A stretch of DNA of 64,000 nt, taken from NCBI RefSeq assembly GCF_042695135.1, contig NZ_CP170547.1, positions 1,612,001 to 1,676,000 on the forward strand, read 5' to 3'. The translations under genes were made by a program, and so were the position numbers. The notes under the pieces were generated by a model. The model did no database searches. It was not told the origin of the DNA and saw nothing but the letters and a program-made list of their open reading frames with translations. Shown piece after piece: positions 34,623-43,028 of the stretch (position 1 is its first letter; each line of letters opens with the position of its first letter). The stretch is from Epilithonimonas sp042695135. GTDB taxonomy: Bacteria; Bacteroidota; Bacteroidia; Flavobacteriales; Weeksellaceae.

Positions 34623-34650
34623 AAAACCGTCTCAGTAATGTGACGGTTTT
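34623..34650. terminator. Bidirectional terminator
   Basis: AAAACCGTC and GACGGTTTT around a 10-nt loop, with A and T runs on either side, between convergent genes. Confidence 0.8.
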
Positions 34651-34655
34651 TATTT

Positions 34656-34925
34656 TTATTGAGCTGAATTCTGAATGTCTGTCTGGACTTCTTCAGCTTT
34701 GTTTTTGAACTGCTCTGCAGTTTCATTAGCTCTTTCTTTCAACTGTTCTGCAGTCTGGCTTGCTTTATCCTTCAAGTCGTTTCCAAACTTTGTTAGATTT
34801 TCTTTTGCAGTATTGATGGTGTCTTTTACCTTCTGCTGATCTTCCGGAGAAGATTTTTTGTATTTCCACCAAGCCAAAGCTCCTAATCCTAACAATGCCA
34901 AAAGGCCATTTGTTTTATTTCCCAT
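34656..34925 (-). CDS. YtxH-like small membrane-anchored helical protein
   Basis: 89 residues. One short hydrophobic segment (GLLALLGLGALAWWKYKK) is followed by a long amphipathic helix with 11-residue-type repeats rich in Ala/Lys/Glu (TAEQLKERANETAEQFKNKA). This resembles YtxH or LEA-like stress proteins. The function is unknown, with general stress or envelope protection as a guess. Single gene. Confidence 0.65.
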   Translation of the reverse strand: MGNKTNGLLALLGLGALAWWKYKKSSPEDQQKVKDTINTAKENLTKFGNDLKDKASQTAEQLKERANETAEQFKNKAEEVQTDIQNSAQ

Positions 34926-35061
34926 GATATATTTTTTTGTGATTAATAATTGATTACTAAAGTTATAGAAAAATTTGTGCCAACAATATGATATTTGGAT
35001 TTTTTTGGACGTGCCCCTCGCCAGTACTTGTCATTCCAAGGTTCGCGAAGTGCCAGGGCTC

Positions 35062-35160
35062 GGGTCGCGCTGTCCACTATTATCTTTTTGTTTTAGAGGT
35101 TTTGTTATAGATAAGCAATTTGGACAAAAAACAAAAAGGATAACCGTTACCATCGCTCAC
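35062..35160 (+). repeat. Dispersed intergenic repeat R2, copy 2
   Basis: It begins CGCTGTCCACTATTATC and ends AAAAAGGATAACCGTTACC, with inner T- and A-rich arms. The ends match 11143-11244 and, inverted, 58901-58996. It lies between the YtxH-like gene and the glycosyltransferase. Confidence 0.7.
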
Positions 35161-35196
35161 GCGCTGCGCAGGGTTGAACCTTTCGGTAAAATTATA

Positions 35197-36540
35197 TTAT
35201 TTCAAATCCGATAGAAGTTCAGACAATTGTTTTGTGAGCTCCCGTCTGCTGAATTCATTAATATCTGCCTGATTCTGAATAGGTTTTCCACTTTTCCAAT
35301 CTTCATAAAGCGAAAAAATAAATTCCTGGATCTTCACATTTTCAGCATAATCAAAATGTTTTCCGGCTTTCGTTTTGTCAAGAATCGTTTCAACGTCCGC
35401 ATCTTTCGGTCCGAACGAAATAATCTGCTTTCCAGTCGCCAGATATTCAAATAGTTTTCCCGGAATGATGCCTTTTGAGCTTTCATTAGGAAAATTAGTG
35501 ATCAGAAGAAGATCAGAATTTTCCATTTCTTTTACTGATTCATCGTGGGCTAAATAGCCAAGATTCCGGATATTATTTTTAAGAACAGAATTCTCGATTT
35601 CGTTCAGAATCTTTTCATCCACTCTTCCAACAAATTTCAATTCCAAATCCTTCGCAAAATCCTGATATTTTTCACAAAGTTCTTTCAAAGCCTTCCAAAG
35701 ATTTTCCGGATTTCTCAGCTGTTCCAAAACCCCAACATAACTCAAAGTAAAATGAGTTTTATAGTTTAAGGGATTTAGATTTTTAGTTTTTTCAGCGCTC
35801 AAACTCTCTAACACTCCAACTCCCAAACTCTCCGACACATCAAACCCGTTCGTCACACAAAAAGCATTCGCTCCTTTTTTTTTGAAATTCTCCGCATCGG
35901 TGTAACTTGTCGCTAAAGTGATATTTGCATTTTCAAAAACAGATTTTTCAAGCTGTCGGTGTTTTTTATCAGAAACAGAAGTTAACTTCAAATGTTTGTA
36001 ATAAGAGATCTCTGTCCACGGATCACGGAAATCAGCGATCCATTTCAGGTTTGGCAATTCTTTTTTTAAGCCAAGCCCGATCAGATGCAAGCTGTGTGGC
36101 GGACCAGTAGTAACAATCGTGTCAATATGATTTTCTTTCAGATATTTTTTCAAGAATTTAACAGAAGGTTTTACCCAGAATTTCCGCGCATCAGGAATGA
36201 AAAAATTTCCTCTGATGAAAATCGAAAGCTTGGAAATAAAAGACTGATTCTTCCCGACATCAAACTGCCCGCCTTTGAATTTCTTATTACTTTTACTGAA
36301 TTTTTCCGCAATCTGATAAGGTTCCCAAATATTGGTTTTCACAATCTTGAGATTCTTAGGAACTTCTTTTATTAATGTCTCATCCACCAAAGGATAACTC
36401 GGGTTTTCCGGTGTGTAAATGATTGGTTCCCAGCCAAATTCAGGAAGATATTTCGCAAATTTTAGCCAACGCTGAACACCGGGCCCGCCAGCCGGTGGCC
36501 AATAATAAGTGACAATTAAAACTTTTTTAGAATTTTCCAT
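35197..36540 (-). CDS. Glycosyltransferase, family 4-like (GT-B)
   Basis: 447 residues. The N-terminal GT-B domain starts VLIVTYYWPPAGGPGVQRW, typical of Bacteroidota GT4-like enzymes. The C-terminal domain includes YVGVLEQLRNPENLW, GIIPGKLFEYLATGKQIISFG and the acidic residues for nucleotide-sugar binding. Acceptor and sugar are unknown; it probably acts in surface polysaccharide. Residues ~236-249 (VSESLGVGVLESLSAEK area) are encoded by a low-complexity repeat that resembles repeat DNA elsewhere in the window. Single gene, not in a polysaccharide cluster. Confidence 0.88.
   Translation of the reverse strand: MENSKKVLIVTYYWPPAGGPGVQRWLKFAKYLPEFGWEPIIYTPENPSYPLVDETLIKEVPKNLKIVKTNIWEPYQIAEKFSKSNKKFKGGQFDVGKNQSFISKLSIFIRGNFFIPDARKFWVKPSVKFLKKYLKENHIDTIVTTGPPHSLHLIGLGLKKELPNLKWIADFRDPWTEISYYKHLKLTSVSDKKHRQLEKSVFENANITLATSYTDAENFKKKGANAFCVTNGFDVSESLGVGVLESLSAEKTKNLNPLNYKTHFTLSYVGVLEQLRNPENLWKALKELCEKYQDFAKDLELKFVGRVDEKILNEIENSVLKNNIRNLGYLAHDESVKEMENSDLLLITNFPNESSKGIIPGKLFEYLATGKQIISFGPKDADVETILDKTKAGKHFDYAENVKIQEFIFSLYEDWKSGKPIQNQADINEFSRRELTKQLSELLSDLK
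35797..35835 (-). repeat. GAGAGTTTGGGAGTTGGAG-type repeat inside the glycosyltransferase gene
   Basis: On the minus strand it reads GAGAGTTTGGGAGTTGGAG followed by TGTTAGAGAGTTTGAGC. Similar wording occurs in prmC (12190-12224) and after gldB (50809-50835). It is in frame and codes for a Gly/Val/Leu/Ser/Glu-rich patch. Confidence 0.5.
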
Positions 36541-36628
36541 TTAAGAATTTCGGCTTCATCAAACTATTCAGTAAATTTATATGCTTTTTGAAAGGTCTAA
36601 AATAGGACTTTTTATAATTTATTTTACA

Positions 36629-37552
36629 ATGATCATTAGAGAAAGAACCAATTGGTTGAAAATGCTGTTTATCTGGAAAGGTTCTGTTCTTCGGAAGATC
36701 ATTCCGCAGTTGTTGATTATCACACTTTTCTCTTTGGTTGTCCTTTATTTTAAAGGTAATATTTACGATTATAAAGTCCATCTCAATCCTGCAATTTTCA
36801 CTTTGCTTGGTTTGTCTTTGGCTATATTTATGGGATTTTGCAACTCTGCAGGTTATGATCGTTTCTGGGAAGGGCGCAAACTTTGGGGGTCTTTGGTCAT
36901 CGAAACCAGGTCATTGACACGCCAGGTTTTGACTTTAATAAATGACAATTCTGAGGACTCGAAAATAAAAAAACAAGAATTTGTGAAAATGATCGCTGCA
37001 TTTTGCTGGCTGCTCAATTTCCAGCTCAGAAGCAAAAATGCTGATGACAAGATACAAGAGTTACTTTCTACGGAAAATTTTGAAAAAATAAGAAACAAAA
37101 AATTCAAGCCTGTTATTTTATTGAACATAATGGGAGAGTGGATCAATAAGCAGAATCATGAGAAGAATATGGACACCATTGTTTTGACCTCCATGGACAA
37201 CCGACTGAACGAACTTTCTCACATCGTCGGCGGCTGCGAGAGAATTGCGAATACGCCATTGCCATTTGCCTACAGCGTTTTGCTTCACAGGACAGTTTAT
37301 TTGTATTGTTTCTGGCTTCCGTTTGGTTTGGTAGATGTTGTTGGCTTTATGATGCCGGTTATTGTTTTGTTTATCAGTTATACGTTTATCGCTTTGGATG
37401 CTATCATTCAGGAGATAAGTGAACCTTTCGGCGAGGAAGAAAATGATCTTGCGCTCAACAGCCTTTGCAAAACAATCCAGTTCTCGATATTTGAACAGGC
37501 ACAGATTCCTCAACCAGAGTTAGAAGTCTCCAATTCTTATTTTATAGACTAA
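36629..37552 (+). CDS. Bestrophin-type anion channel (UPF0187)
   Basis: 307 residues from the ATG at 36629. The start MIIRERTNWLKMLFIWKGSV is conserved in the family, followed by a TM region ending SLAIFMGFCNSAGYDRFWEGRKLWG. It then has long helices and two more TM segments (VYLYCFWLPFGLVDVVGF), ending with the motif EPFGEEENDLALN. Bacterial bestrophins are pentameric ion channels. An upstream start at 36581 adds an unconserved stretch. The stop overlaps the next start (TAATG). Confidence 0.92.
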   Translation: MIIRERTNWLKMLFIWKGSVLRKIIPQLLIITLFSLVVLYFKGNIYDYKVHLNPAIFTLLGLSLAIFMGFCNSAGYDRFWEGRKLWGSLVIETRSLTRQVLTLINDNSEDSKIKKQEFVKMIAAFCWLLNFQLRSKNADDKIQELLSTENFEKIRNKKFKPVILLNIMGEWINKQNHEKNMDTIVLTSMDNRLNELSHIVGGCERIANTPLPFAYSVLLHRTVYLYCFWLPFGLVDVVGFMMPVIVLFISYTFIALDAIIQEISEPFGEEENDLALNSLCKTIQFSIFEQAQIPQPELEVSNSYFID

Positions 37553-38112
37553 TGAATTATTTCTCCGAACAAAAATTTACGAAAACCGATTTTGCTGAAC
37601 TTGAGAAAGCAGAGTACGAGAATTGTATTTTCACAGATATTAATTTCTCCGGTCAAAACTTGTCCGACTTTAAATTTTCAGAATGCGATTTTAAGGGTTG
37701 TGATCTCAGCAATGCGAAGATCCATCAAACAGCTTTCAGAGATGTCATTTTTAAAAATTGCAAAATGATGGGACTCAATTTCGAAGATGCGCATTCATTT
37801 AATATATCATTCAAGTTTGAAGATTGTATTCTGGATCATTCCTCCTTCTATCAGTTGGATATTAGAAAGACAACGTTCAGGAATTGCAGTCTGAAAGAAG
37901 CAGATTTTACACAAACCAACCTGTCAAATTCATTTTTTGACCATTCTAATTTAACTGATGCTGTTTTCGACCGAACAGTTTTGGACAGTGCCAATCTCAA
38001 AAATGCCATCAACTATTCAATCGATCCTAATAAAAACCAACTCAAAAAAACCAAATTTGCAAAAGACAATCTCTCAGGTTTATTAGACCGATTACAAATC
38101 ATTATCGAATGA
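37552..38112 (+). CDS. Pentapeptide repeat protein
   Basis: 186 residues with many A(D/N)LXX-type repeats (DFKFSECDFKGCDLSNAKIH; EADFTQTNLSNSFFDHSNLTDAVFD), which fold as a right-handed quadrilateral beta-helix. Some members (Qnr, MfpA) mimic DNA and protect gyrase; this one has no clear Qnr-type loop, so that role is not claimed. It is translationally coupled to the bestrophin gene (TAATG). Confidence 0.9.
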   Translation: MNYFSEQKFTKTDFAELEKAEYENCIFTDINFSGQNLSDFKFSECDFKGCDLSNAKIHQTAFRDVIFKNCKMMGLNFEDAHSFNISFKFEDCILDHSSFYQLDIRKTTFRNCSLKEADFTQTNLSNSFFDHSNLTDAVFDRTVLDSANLKNAINYSIDPNKNQLKKTKFAKDNLSGLLDRLQIIIE

Positions 38113-38134
38113 TATTCGGACTTTTATCTTTTAT

Positions 38135-38207
38135 AAGTTTTACGCCTTCGTGAACCTCATAACATATTATTAATTAAATCTTACTGACCTTTGTGTTCAA
38201 AAATTTA
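38135..38207 (+). repeat. Dispersed repeat R6, copy 1
   Basis: It contains AGTTTTACGCCTTCGTGAAC and AAATCTTACTGACCTTTGTG. A related copy with AGTTTTACGCCTTTGCGAAC and ATCTTAGCGGACTTTGCG lies at 50858-50936. Confidence 0.55.
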
Positions 38208-38224
38208 AATTTAAAAATATCAAT

Positions 38225-39913
38225 ATGAAAAAAATACTATACACAAGCATTCTTCTATCCATAGCGGTTTCTGCGCAATATACAGATATCAATATTATTA
38301 AAGATGTCAAAGTAAAGAATAAAGGCGTCGTGGTTTCCGCACATCCTTTGGCAAGTGAAGCCGGTGCAAAGATCCTTAAACAAGGTGGCAATGCCTTTGA
38401 TGCTGTGATTGCAACACAGTTAGCTTTGGCGGTCGTTTATCCTCAAGCCGGAAATATCGGTGGTGGCGGATTTTTGGTTGCGACAACTGCAGAAGGGAAA
38501 AAAACAGCATTGGATTACCGCGAGACGGCGCCTTCCAAAGCCTCTTTCGATATGTATTGGGACAAGCAGGGCAATGCCAGCACAGATCTTTCTCAAAACG
38601 GAAGGTTAGCAGTTGGTGTGCCGGGAAGTATCTCCGGAATGTTCGAAACTTTAAAATATGCAAAATTACCTTTTGCTAAATTAATAGAACCGGCCATAGA
38701 TTTGGCGGAAAAAGGTTTCGCAATCACAGAACAGGAAGCCGGGTTATTGAATTCCCACAAAGCCGATTTTCTGAAAAATAACAAAAATAAAACTGTATTC
38801 GTAAAAGATCAGGATTGGAAAATTGGGGATCTGATAATCCAAAAAGAATTGGCTGAAACTTTAAAAAGAATTCAGAAAGCTGGTGAGAAAGAATTTTACC
38901 AAGGAAAAACTGCTGATTTAATCCTTGCCGAAATGAAACTCGGAAACGGAATCGTACAACCTCAAGACCTCAAGAATTATAAAACAAAAGAAAGAACACC
39001 TTTGGTTTTCGATTACAAAGGTCATCAGATCATATCAATGCCTTTGCCTTCAAGTGGCGGAACTCTACTTGCCCAAATGTTGAAAATGGCGTCCTTCGAA
39101 GATCTTTCAAAATACCAGCAGAATTCAACAGAAGCGGTTCAGATTATGGTAGAAGCAGAAAGAAGAGCCTACGCCGACAGAGCTGAATATATGGGCGATC
39201 CGGATTTCATTCAGGATAAAACTCAGATGCTGATCTCCGATGATTATCTTAAAAACCGTTGGAAATCCTACAACCCAAAACTGGCAACACCAAGCAAAGA
39301 TGTCGGCAACATCATCATCCCAAATCAAAAAGAAAGTACAGAAACCACACAGATTTCTATCTTAGACAAATTTGGGAATGCTGTTTCTGTAACCACAACT
39401 TTGAACGGACTCTACGGAAGCAAAACGGTTGTTTCCGGAGCCGGGTTTTTCCTCAATAACGAGATGGACGATTTCTCCATAAAACCGGGCGTCCCGAATA
39501 TGTTCGGAGCCGTTGGAGGAGAAGCCAACAAAATAGAACCCGGAAAAAGAATGCTGTCTTCTATGACACCAACATTAGTTCTGAAAGACAACAAAATAAA
39601 AATCGTAGTCGGAACACCTGGTGGAACTACAATCCCGACTTCAGTGTTCCAGGCAATTGTAGGTGTAATTGATTTTAAACAAAATGCCAACTTCTCCGTC
39701 AACGCTCCAAAATTTCACCACCAATGGCTTCCCGAATTGGTAATGACAGAAAAAAACTTCCCGGAAACCACGATAAAGTCCTTGGAACAGATGAACTACA
39801 AGATTCAAAGAATCCCGCAAATCGGAAGAACAGAAATGATTCTGGTAGATGATAATAAAACGATTCACGCTGTTGCAGATGGTCGAGGTGATGATTCTGT
39901 CGGGGTGGAGTAA
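38225..39913 (+). CDS. ggt: Gamma-glutamyltransferase
   Basis: 562 residues with a signal peptide (~1-18, ending VSAQ), so it is periplasmic or secreted. The large subunit carries NAFDAVIATQLALAVVYP, NIGGGGFL and the substrate Arg in DYRETAPSKA. Autocleavage is expected before Thr374 in ESTETTQIS, giving the N-terminal nucleophile. PSSGGTLLAQMLKM and GTPGGTTIPTSVFQAI are also conserved. It cleaves glutathione and other gamma-glutamyl compounds. Single gene with a terminator downstream. Confidence 0.96.
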   Translation: MKKILYTSILLSIAVSAQYTDINIIKDVKVKNKGVVVSAHPLASEAGAKILKQGGNAFDAVIATQLALAVVYPQAGNIGGGGFLVATTAEGKKTALDYRETAPSKASFDMYWDKQGNASTDLSQNGRLAVGVPGSISGMFETLKYAKLPFAKLIEPAIDLAEKGFAITEQEAGLLNSHKADFLKNNKNKTVFVKDQDWKIGDLIIQKELAETLKRIQKAGEKEFYQGKTADLILAEMKLGNGIVQPQDLKNYKTKERTPLVFDYKGHQIISMPLPSSGGTLLAQMLKMASFEDLSKYQQNSTEAVQIMVEAERRAYADRAEYMGDPDFIQDKTQMLISDDYLKNRWKSYNPKLATPSKDVGNIIIPNQKESTETTQISILDKFGNAVSVTTTLNGLYGSKTVVSGAGFFLNNEMDDFSIKPGVPNMFGAVGGEANKIEPGKRMLSSMTPTLVLKDNKIKIVVGTPGGTTIPTSVFQAIVGVIDFKQNANFSVNAPKFHHQWLPELVMTEKNFPETTIKSLEQMNYKIQRIPQIGRTEMILVDDNKTIHAVADGRGDDSVGVE

Positions 39914-39960
39914 TATTAAAAAAATGTTTTCTTAAATACAACAAAAGGCTTTAACCGATA

Positions 39961-40024
39961 GTATGGATTTGCAATCCGTACTCCCAATTACGACCCTTCG
40001 TTAGCGCGAGCGTCCCGCTCGTGC
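39961..40024 (+). repeat. REP-like element with two short hairpins (R4)
   Basis: GTATGGATT-TGC-AATCCGTAC (9-bp stem, 39961-39981) is followed by GCGCGAGC-GTCCC-GCTCGTGC (8-bp stem, 40004-40024). It is the kind of palindromic element that RAYT-type transposases mobilise; none is present here. Confidence 0.6.
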
Positions 40025-40051
40025 TTCCAAAAAAAACAAACCAACAAACAA

Positions 40052-40078
40052 AAACCCTCGCCAAAAGCAAGGGTTTAT
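40052..40078 (+). terminator. Terminator after ggt
   Basis: AAACCCTCGC and GCAAGGGTTT pair with one mismatch around CAAAA and run into a T-rich tract. Confidence 0.65.
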
Positions 40079-40151
40079 TTATTCTGTTGATATGATAGAT
40101 TTATTGCCGGAATTTTTTTATCGCAATATATTACGAATTTAAAATAATTTT

Positions 40152-40159
40152 TATATTTG
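40152..40159 (+). promoter_or_regulatory. -7 box of the 40185 gene
   Basis: TATATTTG (TAnnTTTG) lies 25 bp before the ATG. No -33 TTG is seen at the normal distance. Confidence 0.5.
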
Positions 40160-40184
40160 GATAAATAAGTAAAAACCAACACAA

Positions 40185-40907
40185 ATGAGTACCTCAGAAA
40201 AAGGGCATGCCAGAAACTTGGCCAATGCCAATTTGATTAATTCCTACATCACCCAGCTGATCGCAATCTACAAACCTAGCAATCCCCACTTAGCCCCGGA
40301 TAAGCTTCAGACTTTGTACTCCAATGCGTTCTCGTGTCAGCAAAACGTCAATGCAGTCTTTCCGCCGTACACTTTCGCAGTTGATGCCAGAAAAGCAGTT
40401 TTCGCCCCGGTTAGCAAAAAGGTTACAAAGCTTCGCAAAGTTTACAAGACCACCCATGGCGTTACGGAGGCTCAGATGGAAGATTTTATGGCCATTGCAC
40501 GCAAGCTCAAGGGCGTTCGAAAAGCACAGCCGGATGCTCCGGTTACTCCGGAGACAGAGCAGTCACAGCACTCAGTCTCACAAATGAGTTATGACCAGCG
40601 TACAAGCAATTACGGACAGATGATACAGCTCCTGCAGATGACTCCCAATTACGCCCCAAACGAAACAGAATATCAGATTGCAACCTTGCAGGAAGAGAAA
40701 GAGCAGATGATGCAATCTACACAGCAGGTTGCAGACACATACTTTCCACTCAGTATGGCAAGAGACCAAAGAAATAAAATAATGTACACAGACATCAATA
40801 ATCTGCTAGATACTTTCAACAAAGCCAGAGACTATCTGTTCACCATCCTGGATAATGATTCAGTACAGTACAAAGACATTTTAAAAATCAAGTTCAAGAA
40901 ACCCTGA
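40185..40907 (+). CDS. Unassigned protein beside a heptad tandem repeat
   Basis: 240 residues, cytoplasmic (no signal peptide or TM). I recognise no named domain. It is helical with Asn/Gln-rich ends: NLANANLINSYITQL, SNAFSCQQNVNAVFPPYT, a basic middle (SKKVTKLRKVYKTTHGVT) and a C-terminal helix ending DILKIKFKKP. A QSQHSVSQMSYDQRTSN linker splits two alpha-helical halves, each with a 'NPHL/NYAPNE' turn. The base composition is richer in GC than its neighbours. It is followed by the decayed 21-bp repeat, and I have the impression that similar proteins occur in other Chryseobacterium genomes. Confidence 0.7.
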   Translation: MSTSEKGHARNLANANLINSYITQLIAIYKPSNPHLAPDKLQTLYSNAFSCQQNVNAVFPPYTFAVDARKAVFAPVSKKVTKLRKVYKTTHGVTEAQMEDFMAIARKLKGVRKAQPDAPVTPETEQSQHSVSQMSYDQRTSNYGQMIQLLQMTPNYAPNETEYQIATLQEEKEQMMQSTQQVADTYFPLSMARDQRNKIMYTDINNLLDTFNKARDYLFTILDNDSVQYKDILKIKFKKP

Positions 40908-40998
40908 TTATTTAAGGAATATAAATATATGTTTGTTATTAAGATAAAGATCAAGCCCTATCAATTCTGGTTATGTTACTATAGGTTGACATAGCAAT

Positions 40999-41206
40999 AG
41001 CTTCTAAAATATATGCGGGTCTGGCAGAAGTATATTAAGCTTCCTCCATAGTATATCAGGTTTCCGCCAAAATATATGAAGCTTCCGTCAATCTAAATAA
41101 AGCTTCCGCCAAAGTATTTTAACCTTCCGCTGCAATATATAAGGCCTCCGCCAAAATAGATTAAACTTCCGTCAAACCGAATAGGACGTCCGCCAAAGTA
41201 AGAATG
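40999..41206. repeat. Degenerate 21-bp tandem repeat (about ten units)
   Basis: The unit is roughly GCTTCCGCCAAAATATATGA (plus one base), repeated head to tail with 21-bp spacing, so it keeps reading frame. Read forward it gives ASAKIYE-type heptads, interrupted by stop codons at the seventh position of some units. Read on the minus strand it gives LAEALYI-type heptads, also interrupted. There are no spacers, so it is not CRISPR. It looks like a decayed coding minisatellite. Confidence 0.85.
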
Positions 41207-41264
41207 GCACCTGATGATATAGCAGAACTGGTCTAGGTTCTGTTTCTGAACATAACCAAAGCAC

Positions 41265-41294
41265 AAAAAAGGCTTCCAAATCTGGAAGCCTTTT
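41265..41294 (-). terminator. Terminator after rny
   Basis: AAAAGGCTTCCA and TGGAAGCCTTTT (12 bp) around a short loop, with a T run on the minus strand, 22 bp after the rny stop codon. Confidence 0.85.
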
Positions 41295-41316
41295 GTTTAT
41301 TATATTAATCTGAAAA

Positions 41317-42888
41317 TTATCTTGCGATATTCACAGATCTTGTTTCTCTGATTACAGTTACCCTTACTTGTCCGGGATAAGTCAGTTCATTCTGGATCTT
41401 TTCTGAGATGTCATAAGACAGTTGGTGAGCATTCTCATCGTTCACTTTCCCGCTTTCTACCATTACGCGAAGTTCTCTACCAGCCTGGATTGCATAAGCG
41501 CTGGAAACGCCATCAAAACTCAATGCAGCTGCTTCAAGATCTTTCAGCCTTTGGATGTAAGATTCCAAAACCTGTCTTCTTGCGCCTGGTCTTGCACCGG
41601 AGATTGCATCGGCAACCTGGATAATCGGCGATAGGAGAGAAGTCATTTCGATCTCGTCGTGGTGAGCACCGATGGCATTGATCACTTCAGCATTTTCGCC
41701 GTATTTCTCAGCCCACTGCATTCCAAGAAGTGCGTGTGGCAATTCGGATTCCTGCTCAGGAACTTTCCCGATATCGTGAAGTAATCCGGCACGTTTAGCC
41801 AGTTTTACATTTAGTCCTAATTCAGCGGCCATAGTTGCTGCAATATTTGCAACCTCTCTGGAGTGTTGTAGTAAGTTTTGACCATAAGAAGAACGGAATT
41901 TCATTCTACCGACGATTTTTACCAATTCCGGGTGCAGGCCGTGGATTCCAAGATCAATGATGGTTCTTTTCCCAACTTCTATGATCTCTTCTTCGATATG
42001 TTTTCTGGTTTTTTCAACCACTTCTTCGATTCTTGCCGGGTGGATTCTGCCATCTGTTACCAATCTGTGAAGGGATAATCTTGCAATCTCTCTTCTCACA
42101 GGATCGAAGCAGGAAAGAAGGATGGCTTCTGGGGTATCATCAACAATGATTTCAACGCCTGTTGCTGCTTCCAATGCGCGGATATTTCTACCTTCACGTC
42201 CGATGATTCTACCTTTGATCTCGTCGGATTCTATATTAAATACAGAAACCGAATTTTCTACAGCCTGCTCTGTTCCAATTCTTTGGATGGTTTGGATAAC
42301 GATTTTTCGCGCCTCACTTTTCGCATTCAGCTGCGCTTCTTCCATAATACTTTGAACGTGAGCCGATGCTTTTGTTTTAGCTTCAGCTTTCAAAGATTCT
42401 ACCAATTCGTTCTTAGCTTCTTCTGCAGAATAGTTGGATATTTTTTCCAGCATTTCTACTTTTTGGGCTGTTGCAACATCCAGATCGTGCTGTTTTTTCT
42501 GAACTATTTCCAGTTTTTTGTTATAATCAGCAACTTGTCTTTCCAGATCTTTTTCTAATTTTCCGACTTTGCTAAGCTCGTCATTCAGTTTGTTTTCTTT
42601 GTCTTTTGTGCGCTTTTCAGCTTCCTGCATTTTTCTCTCTCTGCTGTTGATATTGGAATCATGTTCCGATTTCAATTCGAGAAATTTTTCCTTAGCCTGC
42701 AAGGCCTTTTCTTTTTTTACAGCTTCTGCTTGTACATTGGCTTTTTCTATAATGTTTTCGGCTGTTTTTTTAGCATCTTCTACAACGTACTGCGCTTTTG
42801 AGTTAAGAGAACTTTTTCCGAAGAAAAGTCCTGCAACCGCTCCGATGATGAGTGCAACGACACCGATGATAATGGTAATTGTGTCCAT
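41317..42888 (-). CDS. rny: Ribonuclease Y
   Basis: 523 residues. It has an N-terminal membrane helix (IIIGVVALIIGAVAGLFFG), a long coiled coil (~30-200), a KH domain (residues ~210-275, GRIIGREGRNIRAL), then an HD domain with the metal motif HDIGK and GAHHDEIEM. It is a membrane-anchored endoribonuclease that starts mRNA decay. It is on the same strand as zapA with a 6S-like RNA between. Confidence 0.97.
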   Translation of the reverse strand: MDTITIIIGVVALIIGAVAGLFFGKSSLNSKAQYVVEDAKKTAENIIEKANVQAEAVKKEKALQAKEKFLELKSEHDSNINSRERKMQEAEKRTKDKENKLNDELSKVGKLEKDLERQVADYNKKLEIVQKKQHDLDVATAQKVEMLEKISNYSAEEAKNELVESLKAEAKTKASAHVQSIMEEAQLNAKSEARKIVIQTIQRIGTEQAVENSVSVFNIESDEIKGRIIGREGRNIRALEAATGVEIIVDDTPEAILLSCFDPVRREIARLSLHRLVTDGRIHPARIEEVVEKTRKHIEEEIIEVGKRTIIDLGIHGLHPELVKIVGRMKFRSSYGQNLLQHSREVANIAATMAAELGLNVKLAKRAGLLHDIGKVPEQESELPHALLGMQWAEKYGENAEVINAIGAHHDEIEMTSLLSPIIQVADAISGARPGARRQVLESYIQRLKDLEAAALSFDGVSSAYAIQAGRELRVMVESGKVNDENAHQLSYDISEKIQNELTYPGQVRVTVIRETRSVNIAR

Positions 42889-42921
42889 AAATTTATATAT
42901 ATGTTGAGTTTATTTATTTTA

Positions 42922-43026
42922 AAGTACAATGTAAAAAGTACAGTGTACAAAGACTTTTCAGGCCTTTTTTATTTTAATTATTCTAATTTTTAAATACTTA
43001 ATACATTTTACTTTGTACTAAGTACA
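42922..43026. repeat. GTAC-rich inverted repeats before rny
   Basis: AAAGTACAATGTAAAAAGTA and CAGTGTACAAAG near 42922-42952 face ACTTTGTACTAAGTACATG near 43009-43027. Their pairing could form a large hairpin in the rny leader. It has the look of a dispersed flavobacterial repeat; no gene lies here. Confidence 0.45.
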
Positions 43027-43028
43027 TG

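Noticed and set aside
37552..38112. Qnr-type quinolone resistance protein
   Set aside because: It has pentapeptide repeats but no recognisable Qnr loops, and the neighbouring genes give no support.
40999..41206. CRISPR array
   Set aside because: The 21-bp units are head to tail with no unique spacers and there are no cas genes in the window.
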